The translations under genes were made by a program, and so were the position numbers. From the NCBI GenBank assembly GCA_034660675.1, contig JAYEJT010000092.1:1-12707 (forward strand): a stretch of DNA of 12,707 nt. The letters are read 5' to 3'. The notes below the pieces were generated by a model. That model saw only the letters and a list, made by a program, of their open reading frames with translations. It ran no database searches and was not told the origin of the DNA. Positions 1 to 7,303 of the stretch are shown piece after piece. Every line of letters begins with the position of its first letter. Position 1 is the first letter of the stretch. Source of the stretch: CG03 sp034660675. Lineage in GTDB: Bacteria; CG03.

Positions 1-44
1 TAAATACGGGGCAAAAAAAATGAGTTTCGGAATTGCGGGGATTT

Positions 45-52
45 TGTATAAT
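45..52 (+). promoter_or_regulatory. Probable -10 box upstream of the lipoprotein gene
   Basis: A perfect TATAAT lies at 47-52, preceded directly by TG at 45-46. No good -35 hexamer is visible at the usual 16-18 bp distance, so this is a one-box call. Transcription would start near 59-60 and give a leader of about 36 nt before the ATG at 96. That argues against the longer in-frame starts at 33 and 51, which overlap the box. Confidence 0.45.
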
Positions 53-95
53 GAGTGCGATATGCGGGGCCGGAGAAATATTTCAGGGGAATTTG

Positions 96-494
96 ATGAA
101 AAAAGGATGTTGTGTGGTGTTTAAAAAACACCAAATTCTAAAGGTTTGCGCTTTTTTGACTGCGGTGCTGTTTTGCGGCTGCGCGGGGGAAGATGCTGTA
201 ACTGAAGGTAAAAATATAAAACAGCAGGATAAAAAAACCGCGTTTCAGGGGGAAAATTTAAAATTCGCCGGACAAATTAACCGGATAAACAGTCAGGTTA
301 ACATGGCGGAAATTAAAGCGAATCTTACGGGGCTTCGGACGGCTATTTCTATTTTTTATGATGATAATAGAGAGGTTTGGCCGGCGGCGCTTGAAGAATT
401 AAGTCCGCGGTATATAGCGAAAATTCCGGAGGGCGATTGGGATTATAACCCGGCAACGGGGGAGATAATTTCAAAATCGCATCCCGGTTGGTAG
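96..494 (+). CDS. Predicted lipoprotein with pseudopilin-like C-terminal domain
   Basis: The protein has 132 residues from the ATG at 96, which has AGGGGA 5 nt upstream. A GTG at 117, preceded by AAGGA, is an alternative that gives a shorter signal peptide. Residues 10-29 form a basic then hydrophobic segment ending in FCGC, an imperfect lipobox, so Cys29 is the likely lipidated residue. A polar linker follows to about residue 65. Residues 70-130 resemble the globular part of GspG/type IV pilin-like proteins: a helix (ANLTGLRTAISIFYDDN), then a WPAALEEL stretch and a short WDYNPATGEI beta segment. The N-terminal pilin helix with its prepilin-peptidase site is absent, so it should not assemble into a filament the usual way. 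The role is unknown. It could be a periplasmic or outer-membrane partner of a secretion or pilus system, or simply a divergent lipoprotein. It has its own putative promoter and is separated from ribH by 79 nt. Confidence 0.7.
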   Translation: MKKGCCVVFKKHQILKVCAFLTAVLFCGCAGEDAVTEGKNIKQQDKKTAFQGENLKFAGQINRINSQVNMAEIKANLTGLRTAISIFYDDNREVWPAALEELSPRYIAKIPEGDWDYNPATGEIISKSHPGW

Positions 495-573
495 GGGAGA
501 GTAATAGAGTGGCGGGTGAAATGCCTTATTGTAAAGCATCGTCCCTAATGCAGGATAAGTTTAGGAGGAATAA

Positions 574-1032
574 ATGAGAGAAGTGACAGGAAATTTTAAG
601 GGTGAAGGAAAAAGGGTGGGGATATGCGTGGCCCGCTTTAACGATTTTATAACGGGGCGGCTTCTCGCGGGAGCGCGGGACGAGCTCATCCGCCACGGCG
701 TGCGCGACGAGGACATTGACTGCGTGTGGGTGCCGGGCTCTTTTGAGATAGGCACGGCCGCAAAGGTCATGACGGACAAGGGTTATGACGGCATTATCTG
801 TCTTGGCGCGCTGATAAAGGGCGACACGCCTCACTTTGATTATATTTCCTCTACTCTGGCCAAAACCATAGGAGAGTTAGGAACAAAAAGCGGTATGCCT
901 GTGATATACGGGATTGTTACCGCCGAGACTCTTGAGCAGGCGATAGAAAGAGCAGGCACGAAAGCGGGTAACCGCGGTTCGTCAGCGGCAAAGTCCTGTC
1001 TTGAGATGATGGATCTGATGGCGAAGATATGA
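574..1032 (+). CDS. ribH: 6,7-dimethyl-8-ribityllumazine synthase
   Basis: This enzyme condenses 5-amino-6-ribitylaminouracil with 3,4-dihydroxy-2-butanone 4-phosphate to give lumazine, the penultimate step of riboflavin synthesis, in the cytoplasm. The 152-residue length is typical. Visible family motifs are RFN (21-23), PGSFE (54-58), GDTPHFDYIS (83-92) with the catalytic-site His87, and ERAGTKAGNRG (125-135), which carries the substrate-phosphate-binding Arg126. The family's usual VIFG is VIYG here (110-113), a conservative change. The ATG at 574 has a strong AGGAGG at 563-568. The gene overlaps nusB by 4 nt (ATGA), the ribH-nusB pairing seen in many bacteria. No other riboflavin gene is in the window and no FMN riboswitch was recognised in the short upstream gap. 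Confidence 0.97.
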   Translation: MREVTGNFKGEGKRVGICVARFNDFITGRLLAGARDELIRHGVRDEDIDCVWVPGSFEIGTAAKVMTDKGYDGIICLGALIKGDTPHFDYISSTLAKTIGELGTKSGMPVIYGIVTAETLEQAIERAGTKAGNRGSSAAKSCLEMMDLMAKI

Positions 1033-1424
1033 CGCGAAGGCAGGCGAGAAAAAGAGTGCTGGACTGTCTCTACGAGGCGGAGCTCGGCAAGAGCGCGGAG
1101 GATTGTATAGAACAGTACAGCGACGACAAACAGTACGGCTTTATCAAAAATTTCGCGAAAACTGTAATAGCGAACTCCGGATTCTGCGATGAGATCATAT
1201 CCCGTTATTCAAAAAACTGGGAGCTGGACAGAATAGCCAGCGTGGATAAGCTGATACTGCGCATGGGAATCAGCGAAATAAAGAAGATGAAAGTAGACAA
1301 GCGCATCGCTATCAACGAGGCGGTGGAGCTGGCCAAGACCTATTCAACGGAGAAATCTCCGGCTTTTATAAACGGCATACTGAACAGGGCGGCCAATGAC
1401 GGAGAAAAAACAGGGGGGGGATAA
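1029..1424 (+). CDS. nusB: Transcription antitermination factor NusB
   Basis: NusB binds boxA RNA together with NusE (S10) and promotes antitermination on rRNA operons. The 131-residue all-helical protein carries the family hallmarks: an N-terminal RRQARKRVLDCLYEAE segment (3-18), the WELDRIASVDKLILRMGISEI block (about 68-88), and the C-terminal INEAVELAKTYS and KSPAFINGILNRA motifs (about 99-121). Its ATG sits in the ATGA overlap with the ribH stop, implying translational coupling. The 3' end contains a G8 run (1413-1420) that encodes the last Gly-Gly-Gly and probably also serves as the ribosome-binding tract of the next gene, whose ATG follows the TAA with no gap. Confidence 0.96.
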   Translation: MTRRQARKRVLDCLYEAELGKSAEDCIEQYSDDKQYGFIKNFAKTVIANSGFCDEIISRYSKNWELDRIASVDKLILRMGISEIKKMKVDKRIAINEAVELAKTYSTEKSPAFINGILNRAANDGEKTGGG

Positions 1425-1691
1425 ATGAGCGGTTTTTTTAAAAAAATGTTTGGGGGTTTCAGCGCGGGCAAAATAGAAAAGACTTTTGACAAAGAGACGG
1501 GCCCGGCACAGACATCAAGATGCAAATTCTGCGGCCAGAAAATAGTGTGGAAGACTCTCAAAAACGGCAGAAGGTGGCCGTTTAATCCGCGAAAAGTGAA
1601 CTGCGCCGACGACGAAGGTAATGTTTTTCTGGCTTGGGTGCCTCATTTTCAGACCTGCAGGAAGTGGCGGCGCAAGAGAAAAAAGAGCTGA
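1425..1691 (+). CDS. Small basic zinc-ribbon-like protein, function unknown
   Basis: The protein has 88 residues. The N-terminus (1-30) is short and Phe/Gly/Lys-rich, not a convincing signal peptide. The core shows Cys33-x2-Cys36, a conserved-looking W42 and GRRWPF (48-53), and then His74-x3-Cys78. This spacing resembles small uncharacterised CxxC...HxxxC domains seen in phage and bacterial proteins, and suggests a bound metal such as zinc. The last ten residues are almost all Arg/Lys, which could bind nucleic acid. The start codon directly abuts the nusB stop (TAAATG), with only a G-rich tract upstream, so it is probably translated by coupling. Codons 4-7 are encoded by a T7A7 run. Its position between nusB and ligA suggests an informational role, but that is guilt by association only. 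Confidence 0.75.
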   Translation: MSGFFKKMFGGFSAGKIEKTFDKETGPAQTSRCKFCGQKIVWKTLKNGRRWPFNPRKVNCADDEGNVFLAWVPHFQTCRKWRRKRKKS

Positions 1692-1737
1692 GCGGGGTTT
1701 TCTTTTTAGTGGAGAAACAGGATAAGGCGGCATTAAA

Positions 1738-3762
1738 GTGCCGCGCCGTATCATAAATATGAACAAAGCCGCGGAAAGGATTAATTTTCTCAGGGCCGAA
1801 CTCCGCCGTCACAACAAACTTTATTACACTGAAAACAGCCCCGAAATAGCGGATGCCGGATATGACGTTTTATATGCGGAGCTAAAAAAGCTTGAAGAAG
1901 AAAACCCGGAACTCATAACGAAGGATTCTCCGACACAGAGAGTCGGCGGCGAAACCCTGCCGTCTTTCAGATCCATCCGTCACAAAACGCCGATGCTGTC
2001 GCTGGACAACACCTACAGCGAAGATGACATAAAAATCTGGATAGAAAGAAACAGAAAGCTTGTGCCGGGCGGCCGCATGAGTTTTGTGGCGGAGCCCAAA
2101 ATAGACGGGATAGGCATTTCTCTGACCTATGAAAAAGGTTCGCTTGTTCTTGCCGCCACCCGCGGAGACGGTGTGAACGGTGATGATGTGACGGCCAACA
2201 TAAAAACGATAAAATCCGTGCCTCTCGTTCTTTCGGGGAATTTCCCCGAATATCTTGAGGTGCGGGGAGAGGTGTACATGAGCCGCAGCTCTTTCAAAGA
2301 GCTCAACGAATATCGCGCCAAGTCGGGGAAGGTTCTTTTCGCCAATCCAAGAAATGCCGCGGCGGGTACGATGAAGCTTTTGGATACGGCCAAAGCCGGG
2401 CAAAGAAAACTTGACTGTTTTTTATACCAGGCGGGTGTCATTACTCCGACGACGGATATAAAAACACACTGGGAAATGCTGGAATATTTTAAAACTCTCG
2501 GCCTTAGGGTGAATCCTCACATTAGAAAATTTGACACTGTCTCCGGGATGCTGAAATTTTTTGAGGAGTTCAATCTCAAAAGAGAGGCTCTGGATTACGA
2601 AGTGGACGGAATGGTGATAAAAATAAACGAGATGGCTCTTTACGGTGTGCTGGGCTCGACGCTCAAAGCTCCCCGCTGGGCCTGTGCTTATAAATTTCCC
2701 GCGGTGCAGGCGAGTTCCGTTCTTGAATCCGTGGATATGCAGGTGGGGCGGACGGGCGTTGTTACGCCGGTTGCGAATCTCCTGCCCGTTAAAGTCGGCG
2801 GTGTTGTCATAAAAAGAGCGACGCTTCACAACTTTGACGAGGTGAAGCGCCTTGATCTGAAAATTCATGACAGTGTCTGGATTGAGCGGCGGGGGGATGT
2901 TATACCTAAGGTGACGGGGGTCATCTTTTCCAAAAGAACGGGAAAAGAACAAGAAATAATTGAGCCTGAACATTGTCCCGCCTGCGGAAGCGTCCTTTAT
3001 AAGGATGAAGAGAACGTGAGAATCGTTTGCAGCAATTCTTTTTGTCCCGCGCAGCTTGAACGCGGCATTACCCATTTCGCTTCGCGCAAGGCCATGGACA
3101 TAGACGGGCTCGGTGAAAAAGTTGTCAAAGCGCTCATAGAAAATTCGCTGATCAAGGATGTGTCGGATATTTATGCTCTCGGCGAAAATGAGCTTATAGG
3201 TCTTCCCTTTTTCAAAGAAAAGAAAGCTGCGGGGCTTCTCGGCGGGATAGATCAGAGCCGTTACCGCCCGCTTTCAAAATTTCTTTTCGCCATGGGGATA
3301 CCCTTTTCGGGAGAGAAGGTCTGCCGGCTCGTTTCCCGCCATTTCGGAACGCTTGAAAATATCATGAGCGCGGATGAAAGCGCCTTTGAGGAGATAGAGG
3401 GGCTCGGTGAAGTCAGGGCGGCAGCCATAGCGGAATATTTTTTACTTACGGGAACAAAGAAAATTCTTGAAAAACTGAATACGCGCGGGGTGCGCCCGGA
3501 ACGGGACTTGGTCCCGGTATCGGACAGATTATCGGGTAAGATTTTTGTTTTTACGGGGAAAATACCCATACCCAGGGAGAAGGCGCAGGAAATTGTCCTT
3601 TCTCTGGGCGGAAAGGCGACGGGGTCGGTGAGTGAGAAAACGGATTTTGTCGTGGCGGGAGAGAAGTCAGGAATTAAATACAAGAAAGCGCTGAAGCTGG
3701 GCATAACGGTCATAGATTTTGAAGAATTTATAAAAATGACAGAGGAGAAAAAGGATGAATGA
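1738..3762 (+). CDS. ligA: NAD+-dependent DNA ligase LigA
   Basis: LigA seals nicks during replication and repair using NAD+ as AMP donor. The 674 residues match the family's full length. Domains in order: Ia NAD-binding (about 8-75) with HNKLYY (25-30), Asp39 and YD (42-43); adenylation domain with KIDG (121-124), where Lys121 is the adenylated lysine; OB fold (about 325-405); a four-Cys zinc finger (Cys413, Cys416, Cys431, Cys436); helix-hairpin-helix repeats (about 440-585); and a C-terminal BRCT domain (about 597-668). No key residue is missing. The GTG at 1738 is chosen because AAGGCGG lies 7 nt upstream. The in-frame ATG at 1759 (residue 8) aligns better with usual LigA N-termini but has no visible Shine-Dalgarno. 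The 3' end overlaps the channel gene by 8 nt. Confidence 0.97.
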   Translation: MPRRIINMNKAAERINFLRAELRRHNKLYYTENSPEIADAGYDVLYAELKKLEEENPELITKDSPTQRVGGETLPSFRSIRHKTPMLSLDNTYSEDDIKIWIERNRKLVPGGRMSFVAEPKIDGIGISLTYEKGSLVLAATRGDGVNGDDVTANIKTIKSVPLVLSGNFPEYLEVRGEVYMSRSSFKELNEYRAKSGKVLFANPRNAAAGTMKLLDTAKAGQRKLDCFLYQAGVITPTTDIKTHWEMLEYFKTLGLRVNPHIRKFDTVSGMLKFFEEFNLKREALDYEVDGMVIKINEMALYGVLGSTLKAPRWACAYKFPAVQASSVLESVDMQVGRTGVVTPVANLLPVKVGGVVIKRATLHNFDEVKRLDLKIHDSVWIERRGDVIPKVTGVIFSKRTGKEQEIIEPEHCPACGSVLYKDEENVRIVCSNSFCPAQLERGITHFASRKAMDIDGLGEKVVKALIENSLIKDVSDIYALGENELIGLPFFKEKKAAGLLGGIDQSRYRPLSKFLFAMGIPFSGEKVCRLVSRHFGTLENIMSADESAFEEIEGLGEVRAAAIAEYFLLTGTKKILEKLNTRGVRPERDLVPVSDRLSGKIFVFTGKIPIPREKAQEIVLSLGGKATGSVSEKTDFVVAGEKSGIKYKKALKLGITVIDFEEFIKMTEEKKDE

Positions 3763-4801
3763 AATTTTGAATAAGGTGTTTTTGATGAACACGGTGCGGG
3801 ATTATATTATCTGTTTTGCATCGCTGGCGGCGGGGTTTATTGTTCTTAAAGCGGTTCGTGCGCTGGTTGTAAAGCGCCTTAAGGCGCTGGCCGAAAAGAC
3901 GGCCACGAAATTGGATGATATGGCTGTTTCTCTGCTTATCAACAAAATTTTTCCGCTGCTCTATCTGGGCGTTTTGTATATTAGCGTAAGAACGCTTAAA
4001 TTGAGCGATTCTGTTTTCAGAATTGTAAAAATAACAGGCACGGCTGTTCTCACCGTGGTCGCGGTTCAGATCATAATTTCAGCCATATCTTTTTTTATTG
4101 ACCGGTTATGGGTCCGACGCGACGGGCGCGTGCGTAGAGAGGGGCTCAGCGGCATGATGACGACAATCAAGGTTATCGTGTGGTCTGCGGCGCTGCTGTT
4201 TTTTCTTGATAACGTAGGTATTGAAATATCGTCGGTGCTGGCGGGGCTGGGGATAGGGGGCGTGGCGATAGCCCTCGCGGCGCAGGCCGTTCTGGGCGAT
4301 CTTTTCAGTTATTTTTCCATTTTTTTTGACAGGCCTTTTGAGGCCGGGGATTTTGTCATCGTCGATGAATACATGGGAACGGTTGAATACATAGGCGTAA
4401 AAACCACCCGCATCCGCTCGCTCGGCGGAGAGCAGGTTATATTTTCAAACAGCGATCTCACGAATTCAAGAGTGAAGAACTACAAGCGGATGCTTCAGAG
4501 GCGCGTTGTCTTCAAGGTGGGAGTGACATATGAAACGCCGACGGAAAAACTGAAAGCAATCCCGGATGTCATAAAGAAAGCCGTTGAGGATGCGGGCAAC
4601 ACCGTGTTTGACCGTGCGCATTTTTTTTCTTTCGGCGATTTCAGCCTTGATTTTGAAACGGTTTATTATGTCAAAAGCGGAGATTACAATAAATACATGG
4701 ACGCGCAAGAGAAGATAAACCTGACTCTGAAAAAAGAGTTTGAAGAGAGGATGATAGATTTTGCTTATCCCACTCAGCTGGTTTATTTCAATAAGAACTG
4801 A
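3755..4801 (+). CDS. MscS-family small-conductance mechanosensitive channel
   Basis: This 348-residue inner-membrane protein should open under membrane tension to release solutes during osmotic downshock. Hydrophobic segments lie at about 17-37, 65-80, 95-115 and 137-155. They are followed by the pore-lining TM3 (about 160-185) with the family's Gly/Ala-rich pattern (AGLGIGGVAIALAAQAVLGD, 163-182). The conserved RPFEAGDFV (193-201) opens the cytoplasmic beta domain, which contains GTVEYIGVKTTRIR and the SNSDL motif (231-235). A C-terminal alpha/beta domain completes the fold. It has one more predicted N-terminal helix than E. coli MscS, so it belongs to the YbdG/YnaI-like larger members rather than the minimal form. 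The ATG overlaps the end of ligA by 8 nt, with AGGAG at 3743-3747. It appears to be the last gene of the ribH cluster. The exact paralogue name cannot be assigned. Confidence 0.92.
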   Translation: MNEILNKVFLMNTVRDYIICFASLAAGFIVLKAVRALVVKRLKALAEKTATKLDDMAVSLLINKIFPLLYLGVLYISVRTLKLSDSVFRIVKITGTAVLTVVAVQIIISAISFFIDRLWVRRDGRVRREGLSGMMTTIKVIVWSAALLFFLDNVGIEISSVLAGLGIGGVAIALAAQAVLGDLFSYFSIFFDRPFEAGDFVIVDEYMGTVEYIGVKTTRIRSLGGEQVIFSNSDLTNSRVKNYKRMLQRRVVFKVGVTYETPTEKLKAIPDVIKKAVEDAGNTVFDRAHFFSFGDFSLDFETVYYVKSGDYNKYMDAQEKINLTLKKEFEERMIDFAYPTQLVYFNKN

Positions 4802-4923
4802 CGCTTGCCGGAAACCGGATGAAATTCTTCCATAATTGTCCGAAAGTTTCTTTGGGGTGATAGGTTGTTTGGGCTGCTGCTTAAGATTTTATTAATGTCG
4901 GGGATATGTTACAATAGCAGCTT
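4802..4923 (+). promoter_or_regulatory. Intergenic region with extended -10 promoter for the bamA-lpx operon
   Basis: This 122-nt gap separates the channel gene from bamA. An extended -10 element, TGTTACAAT, occupies 4907-4915 (TG at 4907-4908, TACAAT at 4910-4915). A weak -35 candidate, TTTTAT, lies at 4887-4892 with a 17-bp spacer. Transcription would begin at about 4922-4924, at or just before the ATG at 4924, so the message could be leaderless for that start. No convincing terminator for the upstream operon is seen; the small CCGG-AAA-CCGG palindrome near 4808-4818 lacks a T run. Confidence 0.5.
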
Positions 4924-7275
4924 ATGAAACAGACAAAAAGAAAAAGGGAAAAAGGGGACGTCCACAATTTTAGAGGGGGGAAGGTACCTGTGAGAAAATT
5001 GTGGACGTCCCCTTTTTTTGCGGGGGTTGTGTTCCTTTTTGCGGGGTATCTTTTTGCTTCTCCCGAAGATTTTGTCGCGAGGGTGGAGATATCCGGCAAC
5101 AAAACCGTTAAAACAAAAAAGATAAACAAAGAGATAACCGTCCGCGCGGGGGATATTTTTTCGGAAGAAGTGCTCCTCGGCGATGTCAAGCGTATATACG
5201 GCATGGAAAAATTTGAGGATGTGTTGGTTGATATAAGCACCTGTGCTTCGGGCGCGGTGATAAGGTTTGACGTGAAAGAGAAGCCGCGTCTGAGAAAATT
5301 TAAATTTGTCGGCAACAAAGAGGTGTCAAAAGGGATGATACTTGAAAAGATCATACTTTCCGGCGGTGATTATTTTTCGGTTTCCGATGTGATGAATGAA
5401 ATCAGGGTGATACAGGACTTGTACAAAGAAGAAGGTTTCCCAAAAGTGTCAGTGAGCCATTTTATAGACGAGCCCGATAAAAAAGGTAAATCTGTTGTGA
5501 CATTTTATATAGAAGAGGGAAAGAAAATTCTTGTCAGCGAAATCAATCTTCCCGGTGTGAAATCATACAGCGTGAAAAAAATAAAATCCCTGATGGAACT
5601 GAAAAAGAAAAAAATATTCAATGCCGAAAAACTGGATCCGGACACAGCAAAAATAAAGGAATTCTATAAAAACCGCGGTTACGCCCGTTTTGAAATATCC
5701 CAGCCGTATATCAGTTATTCTGACGACGGAGGTTTTGTAAAGCTGACGTTGTTTGTTTATGAACGCGGGAAATACAACCTCGGCGATGTAAAATTTGAGG
5801 GAGCTGTCATAAAAGACAGCGCAAAATTTGCGGACATTATGAAAGAGAGCAAATTCAAAAAGGGCAGGGCGTATTCCCGGAAAAACGAAGAACGCTTTAC
5901 CGCCGCTGTGAACGGTTTGTACGCGGATGACGGTTATCTTAAGCTTTTACTTGTCCCGGAATACAGTTATGAAGACGGCCGCGTGAACATCCTTTACAAA
6001 ATTCATGAGGGCAGTCAGATAAACATCAACAGCATTTACATAGAGGGCGCGCGGCGCACCAAAGAATTTGTCATAAGGAGAGAGATACGCGTGAATGAGG
6101 GGGATCCTTTCAGGCTCACCGAGGTGCGCGAATCCCAGAGGCGTATTTTGAATCTGGGTTTTTTCTCCGATGTGCAGATTGTGCCAACCGATACGCACAT
6201 ACCGGACAAAATGGATCTGACTTTCCAGGTGCAGGAGCAGCAGACGGGAATGCTCTCTATAGGCGCGGGGTATTCTTCGGTTGACAGGCTTGTCGGCACC
6301 ATGCAGATTTCAGAAACAAATTTCAGGGGGATGGGGCAGAAGCTTTCTCTGATGTGGGAGTTCGGAGCCCGCCGCAAAAATTATAATCTTTCTTTCACCG
6401 AGCCTTATTTTTTCGGGAAGAATCTTTCTTTCAACGCCTCTGTTTACGATATAGACAGGGTGAAGGAATATGTCAGTTCCTCGACGGTCACTGACAAATA
6501 TAATGAGCACAAAAGAGGCGGAAGCATAGGTTTTGGTAAGCGTTTTCTGGACATATACAACGCGAATATAACATATGCCTATGAGTCGCTGAGACTTTAC
6601 GGCACGGATGACGTTTATATGCTCGAGCAGAAAGCTGTGGCCGAATCAAGAGGGATAACCTCAAGTGTCAGGACATCGCTCACGCGTGATACGCGGGATT
6701 ATTTCTGGGATCCCACAACCGGTTCAATTTATAAGTTTTCCGAGGAAACGGCTCTGGGTATATTCGGCGGACAGAATTTTTTTCACAGGGAGCGCCTGCA
6801 GATATCGTATTTCTTTCCCATTGTGTGGAAACTTGTTTTTGTGACCAATTTTGAGGCTGGGGTTGTCACCGGTTACGGAACGACTCCTGATGTGCCGGTT
6901 TACGAGCGTTTTTACACCGGCGGCGGTGAGTCGATCAGGGGCTATGATTACAGGGGTGAGATAGGGCCTTCCGAGGGAGGAAGGTTCATGAACGTTAATA
7001 ATTTTGAACTCAAGTTTCCGCTTGTGCGTGAAAACAATCAGACGGTCCTGCAATGGGCTTTTTTCTTTGATTGCGGAGGAGCATGGGTGGAAAGAGACGA
7101 TATACAATGGTCATTTGGTGAAAGCGAATATAATTTTAAAAGAGGCTGGGGCATGGGAATAAGATTTAAGATCCCCGCGTTTCCCGTACGGCTTGACTGG
7201 GCGAAAGGCCTTGACCATGTTAAGGGTGAGGCCCAGACGCAGTGGTATTTTACAATAGGAGATATTTTTTGGTAA
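4924..7275 (+). CDS. bamA: Outer membrane protein assembly factor BamA
   Basis: BamA is the Omp85 core of the BAM complex that folds beta-barrel proteins into the outer membrane. Numbered from the ATG at 4924 (783 residues), there is a signal peptide whose hydrophobic core is at about 32-45 (cleavage probably after Ala45), then five POTRA domains (about 50-118, 121-198, 201-282, 285-363, 366-438), then the 16-strand barrel. The lid-loop signature appears as IRGY (671-674; VRGF in E. coli), and the chain ends in an aromatic-rich strand with terminal Trp. Start choice is uncertain. The ATG at 4924 has no Shine-Dalgarno and lies at the predicted transcription start. The in-frame GTG at 4990 (residue 23) has a G-rich AAGG-containing tract 5-9 nt upstream and also gives a good signal peptide. 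The sequence between and around them is a perfect inverted repeat (4949-5017), described separately. This is the first gene of the skp-lpx operon. Confidence 0.96.
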   Translation: MKQTKRKREKGDVHNFRGGKVPVRKLWTSPFFAGVVFLFAGYLFASPEDFVARVEISGNKTVKTKKINKEITVRAGDIFSEEVLLGDVKRIYGMEKFEDVLVDISTCASGAVIRFDVKEKPRLRKFKFVGNKEVSKGMILEKIILSGGDYFSVSDVMNEIRVIQDLYKEEGFPKVSVSHFIDEPDKKGKSVVTFYIEEGKKILVSEINLPGVKSYSVKKIKSLMELKKKKIFNAEKLDPDTAKIKEFYKNRGYARFEISQPYISYSDDGGFVKLTLFVYERGKYNLGDVKFEGAVIKDSAKFADIMKESKFKKGRAYSRKNEERFTAAVNGLYADDGYLKLLLVPEYSYEDGRVNILYKIHEGSQININSIYIEGARRTKEFVIRREIRVNEGDPFRLTEVRESQRRILNLGFFSDVQIVPTDTHIPDKMDLTFQVQEQQTGMLSIGAGYSSVDRLVGTMQISETNFRGMGQKLSLMWEFGARRKNYNLSFTEPYFFGKNLSFNASVYDIDRVKEYVSSSTVTDKYNEHKRGGSIGFGKRFLDIYNANITYAYESLRLYGTDDVYMLEQKAVAESRGITSSVRTSLTRDTRDYFWDPTTGSIYKFSEETALGIFGGQNFFHRERLQISYFFPIVWKLVFVTNFEAGVVTGYGTTPDVPVYERFYTGGGESIRGYDYRGEIGPSEGGRFMNVNNFELKFPLVRENNQTVLQWAFFFDCGGAWVERDDIQWSFGESEYNFKRGWGMGIRFKIPAFPVRLDWAKGLDHVKGEAQTQWYFTIGDIFW
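4949..5017 (+). repeat. Perfect 23-bp inverted repeat inside the bamA 5' coding region
   Basis: The left arm is 4949-4971 and the right arm 4995-5017; all 23 positions pair, around a 23-nt loop (4972-4994). The core of the left arm reads GGGGACGTCCACAATTTT. The element is 69 nt, a multiple of three, and stays open in the bamA frame: the left arm encodes about GDVHNF and the right arm KLWTSPFF. The right arm runs into a T7 tract (5013-5019), so the RNA hairpin has the shape of an intrinsic terminator. The structure is what is seen. An origin as a REP- or MITE-like element moved by a REP-associated transposase is an inference, and no transposase is in the window. No target-site duplication was evident. 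Confidence 0.9.
4975..4992 (+). promoter_or_regulatory. Candidate ribosome-binding site and GTG start in the hairpin loop
   Basis: Within the loop of the inverted repeat, GGGGGGAAGG (4975-4984) precedes an in-frame GTG (4990-4992) by 5 nt. Translation from here would give a 761-residue BamA beginning MRKLWTSPFF, followed by a hydrophobic core and an LFA-S cleavage site. A loop-exposed initiation region on a strong stem is unusual. Whether it is used rather than the ATG at 4924 cannot be told from sequence. Confidence 0.4.
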
Positions 7276-7303
7276 AATTCTGCAAAAAAGGGGGCGGTGA
7301 ATT

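Noticed and set aside
20..124. Short ATG-initiated frame at the window start
   Set aside because: About 34 codons, no Shine-Dalgarno, overlaps the -10 box and the better-supported lipoprotein start.
529..560. Promoter for ribH in the gap after the lipoprotein gene
   Set aside because: TTGTAA is present but no acceptable -10 lies at the right spacing.
526..834. Reverse-strand open frame of about 100 codons over ribH
   Set aside because: It is antisense to a clearly conserved gene, has no recognisable motifs or ribosome-binding site, and matches the usual shadow pattern.
1433..1446. T7A7 run as a programmed frameshift site
   Set aside because: It lies at codons 4-7 of the gene, and no long alternative frame continues from it that would make a meaningful product.
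1676..1710. Possible terminator after the zinc-ribbon gene (A-rich then T-rich segments)
   Set aside because: The pairing is short and almost all A-T, and ligA follows closely with the same orientation, so transcription probably continues.
2422..3075. Long reverse-strand open frame (over 200 codons) over ligA
   Set aside because: LigA domains are intact throughout on the + strand; the antisense translation is low in recognisable features and is explained by ligA codon bias.
4806..4830. Small palindrome CCGG-AAA-CCGG as terminator of the ribH-mscS operon
   Set aside because: Only four base pairs with no following T run.
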